A DNA stretch of 64,000 bases from Hippopus hippopus (taxonomy: Eukaryota > Mollusca > Bivalvia > Cardiida > Cardiidae): positions 1,178,001 through 1,242,000 of the forward strand of contig OX328109.1 in NCBI GenBank assembly GCA_946811185.2, given 5' to 3'. Made by a program: the position numbers and the translations under genes. Of the stretch, positions 13,901 to 26,809 are shown piece after piece. The notes under the pieces are model-generated. The model worked only from the letters and a program-made list of their open reading frames with translations, had not been told where the DNA came from and searched no databases. The first letter of the stretch is position 1, and the number at the start of each line of letters is the position of its first letter.

Positions 13901-16900
13901 AGAAGAAATTTTTGGCCAAAATCTCTCAGAAAAATTTGAATCCAGGTTCAATTATCACTGATACTAGCCTGATCTTCATCTAATTTGTCTACAAATTCAT
14001 CAAAATTTGCTTTTCTTGTAGTTAGTGTTGATCAACCCTAGCTACAAAAGCATGTGAATTTGTTCTGGCATGACACGGTTTACCATTTACTACAATCCTA
14101 ATATTTAATGACCCAGAGGGAGGCTTTTGAAAAAATTGTGGGAAAAAGAAGAACATGCTGGTTAACAGCATTTTCTCCCCTTCCCACAATGTCTTCTGCC
14201 CTTTCACAGGCAAATCCTTTCATTTCAGCCATATTTAATTTGTCATCTGCAAATACTTTCAATCTAGATGTGTCTAAGAAGTTGGTGAAGAGTTAAATCT
14301 GTATAAAAGATTAGCCCCCCCCCCCCAAACTATTTACCTAGGTCAAGATTATATGAGCCATGCTCTGTGAAAAGGGGGCTTAATGCATCTGCAAAAAGTA
14401 TCGACCCAGGTCAGCCTGCGCAATCCGCACAGGCTGACCTGGGCCAAAACTTTTCGCTATTGGTCAATTTTCTGTTGGTCCAAGGCCCAGTCTACCTTAT
14501 GATTAAGTCAGTTATCAAAACAAGTGGCTACTGTGGATGCATAAGTATGTGATGGCTTGCTTAGTACCATGTATCACGGAGATGCATTAAGCCCCCTTTT
14601 GCCATAGCACGGTTCATATGACTGGGGCTCTGGCAAATGAGGTTTTAATGCATCTCCATGATGCATTATACCAAACAAGCCATCGCATAATTACGGATCC
14701 ATAAAATCCCATTTGTCTAAAAACCAAGGTACAATCGTCCTTTGACGGGCAGAAAATTTAATGAACAGCAAAAACTTTCGACCCAATGTCAGCCTGCATG
14801 AACTGCGCAAGCTGACATGGGCCGATAATTTTTGCAGATGCATTAAGCCCCCTTTTTACAGAACATGACTTATATGTTTAGTTTTTTTTTCTACCTTGTG
14901 CATCGTAAAATTCATCTTCATCTGAACTGGATTCTTGTAACTGTTCTAAACTTTGAAATCTCCAATCTGAAATCTGACTGGAATCTGTGAAATGAAAATA
15001 ACAAGTTATTTCATTGAAATGATATCGCCTGCCAAAAAAGACCTTTTTTGATAGAAACATATAAGATGACTTCTGTTTGCATGTACACTAGCCTTTTTGT
15101 TATTGGTCCATCATGAAATTATGTCCAGACGGAGGGAGGGACAGACAGACGGATAGACAAATGAACAACACAAAAACTACATGTATATCACTCCGCCTTC
15201 AGCAGGGCATAATAATATTTGCAACTTATAGAAAATCATATAACCCTTAACCCTTTAACACATAATTCCTGGTTTTAACCACCCTGAGGCAGTCAGTTTG
15301 GAAAACATTGTGGAAAAGGGAAAAAATGCTGATAACCAGCATTTTCTCCTTTTCCCAGCATGTTCCTACCCTTTTACAGCCAAAAAGCATAATTCATGCC
15401 ACATCAAAGTTGTTCTCTGCAAATGCTTTAAATCTAGATGACTCCAAATTTTTGTTGTTTGGTAAAGATTTAAATGCAATGGTTCCAAGCTTTCTTACTT
15501 TACTTTTTTTGTGTTTTAACTGCTTGCAAAACTTTTTTTCATTTCAACCTAACTTTTTAAAACTTGAATATATAGGTACATGTAAAAAAGAATACAAAGA
15601 TAGGTAAACACATTACTAATAAAATATTCTGATATACTGACCGAGAGAAGACTTGGATTTCGCTGAAGGAAGTGATGACTGCTTCGGTCTTGATCGAGAG
15701 GAATGCCGTGATGACGTTGAAGGTGACAGACTTCTCTCCACTTTATTTCTCTCAGAGGTAATCACATGATCAAGAGACTTAGATATGGGAATTTTTGGAC
15801 TGCTGTTTCCTTGGTCCAGTTCCGTCTTCGAATCTTGTGAAGCAGTGTCTTTCGTTGTCGTATTCACTTTGTTAAGGTTGACTATTTCAGCGTTTTCATT
15901 TGCATTAGCCATTGTTTCTTGTAAAGCGAGTTGAGTTTCTCGCTCAAGACGTCGAATATCTGATAACTGTAGACCATGGTACTCGTCCTGCCAACACCAG
16001 GCTTGTCTGTGAGCTCGTAACATTGTTTTGCGTAATCCTAGAATAGAACAAAGAAATTTGTGACTTTTCTAAAATAAAATACATGTTTCCAAAAACTTTT
16101 AGCCTAAACAGATAAGCCATGCCCTGTGAAAAGAGGGTATATTATTATGCTGCAAAGAAATTTCTCGCGATCTGATTGGATAATATGCCCCAAACATATA
16201 TATCATGTACACTGGCAAAAACCAACATAAAAACAGTTTCCCTTTCGGGAGCCCCGTATACATGACTACACTATCAACACAACAGCCAAAATGGCGGCGT
16301 CGATCAAGATTAACATCAAGATTATGCACCAAGCTGCACGTTTTAGCACGTATTTCCAAGGTTTCAGTGACATCAGTTTTCATTGAATTGGGGCACTCAG
16401 AAGGGAAATTCTACTTCGTCAGCCTACTCAATTTTTCAAACCAAAAAACAGGTAAAATTCACTTAACAAACGTTGGAATGGTAAAACTTTGCAGTATAAT
16501 AAATTCATTGTATGGTAAGGTGGCAGGGGACTTGGAAACTTGTTCATGGCTGTGGTGAATCATGTTGCCACCTCGCCCTGGCTCGGGGCTACATGATTCA
16601 CTACAGCCATGAATAAGTTTCCAAGTCCCGTGCCACCTGACCCTACAACTAATAATGCATCTGCAAAAAGTATCAGCCCAGGTAAGCCTGTGCAGTCCAT
16701 GCAGGCTGACCCGCATCAAAGCATTTAGCTTTTGGTCGATATTCTGCATGTCAAGACCATTTTACCTCAAGGTTCATCTGGTTGTTAGACAAAACGGATT
16801 TTATGGATCCACAATAATATGATGACTTGCTTGGTATAATGCATCACAGAGATGCATTCAGCCCCCTTTTGCCAGAGCTTGGCTCAAGTTATTCTGTTTA

Positions 16901-19900
16901 ACCCTTTACCAGACAACAAAATTTTAGCCTTGTCCAAATTGAGAGCATTTGCAGACGACAATTTCAATGTGGCTCAAATGGTGCAAATTTTTCTTTGATA
17001 CGGTACAAAACGTAGGAAAAGGAGAAAATGCTGGTTACAAGCATTTTCTGATTTTTCCACATTGTTTTCAAAAGGCTTCTTTCCCAGGGTCATTTAAGGT
17101 CAGCATTGTGCGGTAAAGGGTTTATGCATCCCCATGATGCATTATACCAAGAAAGTCATCACACGTTTATGGATCCATTAAAATCCATTTTGTGTGGCAA
17201 CTGACTAAAGCATGTGGAAGAATCCGTCTTGAACATGTAGAAAATTTACAAATAGTAAAAGGCTTCAATGCAGGCTGACATGGATTGACACTTGTTGCTG
17301 ATGCATTAAACTATCTTTTCACATAACATGACTGAAATGGTTCTGTTCGGTTGGACTGAGACAAGAAGTGCATCCATTATGTGTTCCCAGTGTTTCTTTT
17401 AACTCTTTACTGAACAACATAATTTAGACTAGTCCAAATTAAAAACAAAGACAAAACAAACATGACCAAGAAATTGAAATTAGTTTCTGAAGGTTAGAAA
17501 ATATCGTTACCAGCATTTTCTCCTTTTCCCGCAATGTTTTTACAGGCTTTCTTTCTCAGTGTTGTTAAAACTCAGGATCGTGTGTGAAAAGATTATCTTG
17601 TTAAAAGATTAACTCTTCTGAAACCACTGGCTACTTCCCAGCATAACCAGAGCCAGAACGATGCTAAGCTGTCATACAACTTGTTCTTAATGCAAGATTG
17701 TCTGGTTGATTGATTGATTGTATGGCCTTTAATGTTGTTTTCAACAATATTCAGTAACATCGCGGCCACCACTGTACTTATCCATGCTTTCCTGGAGTTT
17801 CATAAACCAATACTTTACACAGTATTCTTCTAAAGCCACTTGCTGTTTTCAAACATAACCATCTTGGAAACAATAATCAAACTGACCTAACAAGTCCTAA
17901 ATTACAAGCCTTGTGTGTAAGCCCTAAAATATTTTTGTCTTACCTCTATTTCTGCTTACCTATTTCATGTATAAATCTCTCGATCTTATTCTGCATTCCC
18001 CAATACTTGAATTCCACTCTGCACAGTTTATATGAGGTCATAATTGCCTTATTTTTGGTACCAGGATCCTTACAGGCTCTTTTATATTCACTCCTCCAGT
18101 TATCATTTAAGGGGCCTCTAAGGGTCTTCTTTGACTGGTATAATTTAGGGTCTTCTTCCTTCTTGTAGTCGCTACTTTGTATTGGGTCCGACACAATGTC
18201 AATATAATCTAAAATAGAAAAAAAACAGCACCGCTGTGGGTGCCAAAGCTCAGCTGCAAGTGCTTGATTTTCATTGAAAATTCTAAGTCAAAAAAGGGGC
18301 ATAACTGTGTCAAAAATACCTTTATGGTTACCTGCCCTTGTTGTATAGGTTTTCCTTTTGATAGTTAACTAGTCTGAGCTTGAAGTAAATATCTAATGTA
18401 AATAATGACACAGATATAAAATTCCAAAGTTTTGCATCACGACGATGTAGACAACAACAGGGCTATGACAATACCTCGACTTTTTCTCTAAGAACAGCCG
18501 AGCCAAAAATAAAAACGGAAAATGGAATAGTATTAAATTTTCTTCTTTAGAAAAATACATACTAGTATTTTTCCACCTACATAAGTAAAATTTTAGTACT
18601 TTAAAGGTCGCTGTGACCTTGACCTTTGAACAATCTATTTCTAACTCTATTAGGTTCAAACTCACTTCATAAAGAATATCTGTATCTAGTTCAGATTTTA
18701 AAGAACCTATCTACTGTTCAAGGTTTGTTCTACAAACTGAGCAACAGACTAGCTGGCCAATGTGTGCAGAGCAATATAACCTTAAGAAAGCTTAAGTCAA
18801 TATAAGGTACTTCTTAAGAGACCTTTGACCAAAATCAGACGGCACAGAACATTAAGTCTGATCACTGATCTATACTGTCAGATATGTGGGGATAATTATA
18901 TCCCGGATGCATATTCACCCATCATTCTTATGGAAATTCTTACCTTTATTCTCCAGAATTATTTAAATTTGAAAGTTACACAACTTCTGATTGGCTAAAC
19001 CAAATGGTTTAGCCAATCAGAAGGTGTGTTACTTTCTAAATCTAAAATAAGACTTGAATCAAATCAAGAGTACTTGGTGAATACAAATCCTGGTCAAAAC
19101 ACAGTACCTGTACAAAATATTGAATTTCAGTCTGATTACTGATCTATACCGTCGTATATTTGGAAATGTATCCTGGTCATAACATGTTACCTATGGTGCG
19201 CTCCTTTAATTCAGATGAGGTCATGTTGAAGACATTCTCCCTGTCTCCTCCATCATTAAGGTACTTAGTCTCGATTTCGATGAAAAATTTCTCAATGAAC
19301 GGACAGCGATATCTTGTTTTTGTGTATGGATAAGCGTTCCACGCTTCTTCCTCCACCCGTAATGCAGACTTTGGTAAAATGGCACGAAACCAGCCTGTTA
19401 TACAAATCAAGGAGAAATTCAAAGAACATGAAACAATAAACCCTCTACTAAATAACCCTAAAGAAGAAAGATTTTGAAAACATTGCAGGAAAAAGAGAAA
19501 ATGCTTGTTTTCTACAAGAGACAAATAACACCACTTGAGCAACATTTACTTGCTCAACTGTAGTATTCAACATTGACAAATCTGCTAAGGAGTTAAATCA
19601 TCGTCATAAATGACAAATCAAATTGAGAGCATTTGCAGACGACATATCAAATGAGGCTCATTTAAAGGGGTTCCTCTTTATCAGATAAGAAAAAACTGTA
19701 GGCAAAGTAGAAAATGCTGATTACCACAATGTTTTCAAAAGCCTTTTTCTCAGGGCTGTTAAAAATCTGGCCTGTGTGGTAAGGGATTAAATACAATGTC
19801 CATCCTTCTAAAGTTTCAGTAACTTCATCTGCCTCTGGGATAAATGCAAATCAAGCTTAAACAGCAGAAAGTATACAGACTGATCTGGGATAAACATTGA

Positions 19901-22900
19901 TATTTTGTCATTCATTCTGACCTGATCAGATCTGAAATTGCAAAGGTTTGCAGCTGTGTTTTCAGTAAATTGATTGATTGATTGATTGATTGATTCATTC
20001 ATTCATTGATTCATTTATTCATTGAACAAATGTGCTGGGTTTTACGTGGCTTTCTACATTATTTCAGTCATAATCACACTGATAATTCACATATTTATGT
20101 ATGTCCTGGGTACTAGTACTAGACGAAGGCTCTGTTGTGTCTTGCCTCTGCTCCCAGACACTCCCATGAAAAGTCTTGTGCTTCCAGTAAGGCTTGAACC
20201 CAGAGCCTCCTGGTTATGAGTCCTACAATTTACCACTGAGCTAGGCAGGACCCCCTTTTCAATATGAACCCAGAGCCTCCTGGTTATGAGACCTACAATT
20301 TACCACTGTGCTAGGCAGGACCCCCTATTCAATAAAGGTCAGCTTAAAGACACAAACAGTTATGTACAGATGTTACTTTACACAGCATCAGAAATAATAT
20401 TCAACCCATTACCATACGATGAAATTTTAGACATGTCCACATTGAAAGCATTGGCTGACAACAAATTAAGGAGGCTAAAATGATGAAATTTGCCCTTGAT
20501 AAGATAGAAAGCATTGTGGGGGAAAAGGAGAAAATGCTGGTTACCAGCATTTTCTCCTTTTCCCCCCACAATTTTTTCAAACAGCTTCTTCCTCGGGGTT
20601 CTTTAAACATGGGATTGTATTGTAAAGATCTTACTCTGCATAAGACATTGAAAAGACCAACACAATATACAAATATACAAACAAAAATTAATGAGGTATC
20701 ATAATAGCCTTAGGGCCTTGAAAATCTCAATTAACTCTTTACCAAACGACAAAATTTCAGACTTGACCAAATTGAAAGCATTTGCAGATGACAAATTAAA
20801 TTGTAGCTCAATTAATAATTTCTTTCTTTGATTATGTAGAAAACATTGTCGGAAAAGGAGATGTTTAAAAATGTTCTTTCCCTCAGCATTGTTATAAGTC
20901 AGGATTGTGCAGCAAAGGTTTGACTCTTCACCACACAACAAAATTTTAGACCTTTCCAAATTGAAAGGTTTGTGCAGACAACAAATGAAATGTGGCTTAA
21001 ATGCTGGAAATTATCCTTGAAAAAGTAGAGAAAACATTTTGGGTATAGGAGAAAATGCTGGTTACCAGCATTTTATGTTTCTAATATCGTTTTCTAAAGG
21101 CTTCTTTCTCAGGGTTGCTAAAAGTTTGGGTTGCATGCTAAAGGGTTCACTTTTATCTACACAATCCCAAGATTTAACGACCCTGGAGAAAGAAAGCTTT
21201 GGAAACCATTGTGGGGAAAGAAGAAAATGCTGATGAGCAGCATTTTCTCCTTTTCCCACAAAGTTTTCCTCCCTTTCAAAGACAAAGCCTTCCAACCTAG
21301 ACATATGTATTTTTTTCGTCTGCAAATGCTTTGAATTTGGACAAGTCAAAAATTTTGTCATTTGGTAAAGAGTTAACCCTTTACCACATAATCCCCTATT
21401 TTAACAATCTTCAGGAGAAAAGCCTTTCGAAAACATCCTGGGAAAAACATAAAATGCTGGTAACCAGTATTTTCTCCTTTTCCCACAATGTTTTCTACCC
21501 TATCAAAGACATATTCAATCATTTGACCAACATTTCAATTGTCGTCTGCAAAATTTGCTTTCAATTTGGACAGGTCTAAAATTTTGCTGTTTGGAAAAGA
21601 GTTAACCCTTTACCACACAATCCTAAGTTTTAACAATCCTAAGGAAGACAGCTAATGAAAACATTGTTGGAAAAGGAGAAAATGCAGGTAACCAACATTT
21701 TCTCTTTGTCCCACAATGTTTTCTACCCTTTCAAAAAAAAATTTCAATTTTTGATCCACATTCATTTTGTCATCTGAATGTGCTTTGAATTTGTACCAGT
21801 CCAAAATTTTTCCGTTTGGTAAAGAATACTAAAGTTATTTCTCCATTCCCCTCCCCGCAAATGAAATCTAGCTATTTTTAGCTCTAATGAGAAGTATAAT
21901 TCCCAAGGTGAATGATCATCATAAAACAGTGAAAGGTCTAATCTAAAATCTGTAAAACCCATTACTGCGTATCTCCACGCCAATGCCGTTTTTTTTTTCT
22001 AAAATTAGCTTGTTCAGCCTTCAGTCTGCTGTATAAATGGAATGGATATATATACTTTCAGTGAATGCTTCATCAGACCACGAAATTTAGGTAGTCAATA
22101 CCAAAACTCTTTACCATATGACAAAATTTTGGACATGACCGAATTTGAAAGCACTTGCAGATGACAAGATAAATGTATCTCAAAAGATGATCTCTGTCTT
22201 TGATAAGGTAGGAAACATTGTGGGAAAAGAAGAAAATGCTGGTAACAAGGTCTAATCTGAAATCTGTAAAACCCATCACTGTGTACCTCCACGCCAATGC
22301 AGTGTTTTTTTCTAAAATTAGCTTGTTCAGGCTTCAGTCTGCTGTATATATGGAATTGATGTATTTTCAGTTAAGGTTTCATTGGACCACAAAATTTAGG
22401 TAGTCAATAATTCAACTCTTTGCCAAGTGACAAAATTTTGGACTTGACCAGCATTTACAGACAAAAAAAAAAAATGCAGCTTTCTGTCTTAGATAGGGTA
22501 GAAAACATAGTGGGAAACGGAGAAAATGCTGGTTACACCAAAAGCCTCTAATGTTTTTGCAAAAATTAGCTTGTTCAGGCTTCAGCTTGCTGTATAAATG
22601 GAATGAATATATTCAGTGAACCCATCGTCAGACCACAAAACTTTATCCTTAGGGCACCAAATAAACCCAAAAGACAATTTCAATTAAGAATTATCTCCTT
22701 ACCAAACAACAAAATTTTAGACTGGTCCATATTGAAAGAACTTGCAGATGACAAAATAAAGGTTACTGAAAAAGTTAAATTTGTTTTGAGAAGGGTAGTA
22801 AACATTGTGGGAAAAGGAGAAAATGCTGGTTACCAGCATTTTCTCCTTTTTCCACGTTTCCACAATTTTTTCAAATGGCTTCTTTCTCCGGGTCGTTAAA

Positions 22901-25900
22901 AGTCGGAATTGTATGGTAAAGGGTTAACTCTTTACCACAAGAGCAAAACATACACTAGTCCAAACTGAAAGCATTTGCAGAAGACAAACAAAAAGTTAAG
23001 TGTAGAATTGAAAGTTGATTTTTATTTGTTAAAAAAAATATTGTGGAAAAGGAGAAACTGCTGGTTACCCGCATTTTCTTAATTTTCCACAATATTTTCA
23101 CAATATTTAGTGATCTTTATCAGACAACAAAACTTGACCCTTAGGGCACCAAATATACTCACCAGACATTTGTAATTAACCCTTTACCAGACGACAAAAT
23201 TTTAGCATTGTCCAAATTGAAAACACTTGCAGACAATTTCAGAACGTGCAGTCTGATCTCTGATCTGCACTGTCCACCGCTATATTCTAGATTATCACCG
23301 AACTGTCTCTTGATCTCGCAGAGGAAATGTATCTAGCATGTAAGAAAATGCAATATATTTATTCAGTAGTGAAAGAGTTAATAATTGTCAGTGTAAAATT
23401 GATATATTGGTTTGGTACAAAACATTGTGGAACTAGAGGCGCTTGAGCGCCTGTATCGCTCCACAGGCCTGATATTTCTATAATGGCGAAAGGAAGTTTT
23501 TAACAATTATCATTCAATCCTGCATTTTAGCTCACTGAAGAAACAATTTGGTAGACAACCACCATAGGAACTTACCTGCAAAACAACAATGAAATCCAAT
23601 GAATAGTTTTAGAGAAGAAATTTTTCAAAGATTTTACTTTATACCATAAAAGGAAAATGAGTCTCCCATAAAAGCTATGTTTTTTGACAGATCATTTTTT
23701 TTTTAAGGAATTCTGTAAACCTGTATCTAAGGAACATTCCTGCAAAATAATAATGCTATCCAAATAGCGGTTTGGGAGGAGAAGATTTTTAAAGGTTTTT
23801 TACTTTGGTTGCCATGGCAACCAGAATTCTTCATGGAACACAATTATTTGAAGGAATTTGAAAGAGGACCACCAAAGGAACATTCCTGTGAAATTTGGTA
23901 AAAATCCAGTCAATAGTTTCTGAGGAGAAGTTTTTTAAAGAAAAAGTTTACGGACGGACGCACGCACGGACGAATGGACGAACGAACGGACGGACGGACG
24001 ACGGACACAACGCCATGACAATAGCTCGCTGGCCTTCGGCCAGTGGAGCTAAAAAGGAGAAACTGCTGGTTACCAGCATTTTCTCAATTTTCCACAAAGT
24101 TTTCTAAGGCCTTCTAAGGGTCAATAAAACTCCTGATTGTGTGGTAAAGGGTTAAGGCCCGAATAATTGCAATCTCATGGTGGCCTTTGTTGATAGAGTG
24201 TCACCAAAGCGGACAGAGTAAATCAAAGTTCAGACTGCACATTTTTATGCAGTCTGATCTTGATCTACGCAGGTCACAAAGGCAGTTATTGTTGTGAAAG
24301 GAGCTCTATGGGTAAAAAGTAGTCAATATTTTAACTGATTTCCAACAGGAAAAAAGTTCAGACTGGTCCAAATTCAAAACATTAACTCTTTACCACACAA
24401 TCCCGACTTTTAACGACCCTGAGAAAGAAGCCTTTTGAAAACATTGTGGGAAAAGGAGAAAATGCTGGTAACCAGCATTTTCTCCTTTTACCACAATGTT
24501 TTCTACCCTTCCCAAACCAAATTTCAATTTTTCAGTCACATTTATTTTGTTGTCTGCAAATGCTTTCAATTTGGACCAGTCTATAATTTTGTCGTTTGGT
24601 AAAGAGTTAAATGAAGAATTAAATACTGCTCAATTGGTGAGATTTGTCTGTGATAGGATAAAAAAATGTTGTGGGAAAAGAAAAAGCTGATTACAAGCAT
24701 TTTTTTCTTTTCCAAAACACTTTTTTTCTAGTACTTACTACAATATTAAATCTAGCCCACTGACTACTTTCCCACATAAACATGGCCTAAACTATAAGTA
24801 GCAATGAGAGAGGAAGGAATCCTGTCGCAATGACTATAATCAATCCCGGGAAAGAAATAGGCCAAGCTTGGGGTTCGAACCAGAAACTCCCTGGTCTCAA
24901 GTCCTGTATGCTACAGATTGTGCCACAGGGACTCGGCTGCCAGAATATGTGTAGGCAAGAATTACATACCAGGTAAATGGCTGCCAATATGATATATTTT
25001 ATATGTATACTGTCCATCGCCCCCAGGGCCCTCCGTGTAAGGATGATTTTCTAGGATTTCGACACCACTCCCTGCACCATGACTCTCCTCACGACTTTTT
25101 TTCTGAAAAATACCGACAGAAAAGAAAATAAACTGCTGTGACACTTTCTTGTCCAGCACTCAATACCAAGATGACAACATTTTAGACCTGAAATTAAATT
25201 GAAAGAAATATAGCCTGCTCTATGAAAAGGGGTATAACTCACACAATAGAATTTTGTCAAATATCTGGTCGAAATTGAAAGTTAATTAAATAGAGGATAT
25301 TCGTATTTTTTCGGTGAAAGATCAGAATTTATTTCATCGAGTGTACATCATCAGTAATATTTTCATAAGTGGCGCAGCCACGAGTGAAAATATTACTGAT
25401 GATGTTCACGAGATGAAATAAATTTCGATCTTTCATTGAAAAAAACAAATATTCTATTCATTTCATGCTTTTAACCCTTTCTAGGGGGAACTTAATCAAA
25501 ATCCAGTAAGTTCTTTTCAGTTATTCCCCCTGGCGTACCCCCTCCACATAGCAAGGCATAAGAATATTACATCAAGCACGAGAAATGTAAGGTAAATTAC
25601 ATCATATTTCCATCTGGTTGTGAGGCACGTGCATTTTACCTAGGTAACTAGTGCGCGGAAACAACTGTTTCTGTCTTCAATTGAAGAGTTAGAATATAAA
25701 TATCAGTATTTTTACTGGTTGTAACCATGAAATATCGAAAAATATTTCACCGACATTTCTCGATAACCTACCGGAAAGCATGAAATAAGATGACATATTT
25801 AAAGTAGCCTCAACCATAGGATAACCAGCCTTTTTTTCCCTTTTCCCACAATGTTTTCTACCTCTCAAAGACAAATTTCCTAATTCTAGCAATATTAAAT

Positions 25901-26747
25901 TTTTCTTCTGCAAATTCTTTTCATAATTATGGACAAGTCTAAAATTGTGTTGTCTGGTAAAGGGTGAAAGGTAATGGAAACACAGCATTTTCTCCTTTTC
26001 CCACAATATTTTCAAAAGGCTTCTTTCTCAGGGTCGTTCAAAGTCGGGATTGTGTGGTAAAGGGTTAAGTGAAAGATTAATTCTTTACCAAACAACAAAA
26101 ATCCGGAATCATCCAAATTGAAAGCATTTGCAGACGACAATACAAATGTGGCTTACGTTATGCTATATGGATGTAAACGGGTAGAAAACAAAAGGTCTCT
26201 TCCTAGGGGTCATCAAAACGCAGAAGTGTCTGTAAAAGGGTTATTATTTGAATAATACAACTACCATATTGTCTCTTTCTTACACCTTTAGGGGTGTTAT
26301 ATTTTAAAAAAAGGTAGCGGTTAGAGCTTAAATGACACAGAATTTTCAAAGAACAATAAAGATATTGCCATCCAGGTTTCAGTCAGTGTCAACAGCAATG
26401 TGAGAAAATGGCTGCATTTAATGCAGACTATCGATTTTACCTCCATTCATGATTCATTGGGACATTAGATAGCATTCACTATTAATTAATAGAAGGAACT
26501 AATCTTTGATACTTTCTCTTTCGTAAAGTTAATCAAAGTTGGTTGACATACCTTTTGTTATCAAAAGTTTATTGTGTAAATTATACAAAGTGTAAATGTA
26601 TTCAGATAATCATGTGTAAATGACATTTTTTATTAGTACTTCATTGTATTTAGGATTATGTCCATGCTGTTAGTTCATTCCAGTTGATTTATATCAACTT
26701 TACAGATGGCTTTGCCATCTTGTAAGTCCATTTTCAGTTAGAAAATA

Positions 26748-26809
<62 letters not shown>

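Larger units (their letters stand above)
21930..22680. repeat. Imperfect tandem triplication carrying truncated MITE-A copies
   Basis: The block GTCTAATCT...GTAAAACCCAT...CACGCCAATGC...AAAATTAGCTTGTTCAG...GGTAGTCAAT recurs at about 21930 and 22250. A shorter third copy is at about 22563. Each is followed by a reverse MITE-A left piece. Confidence 0.8.
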
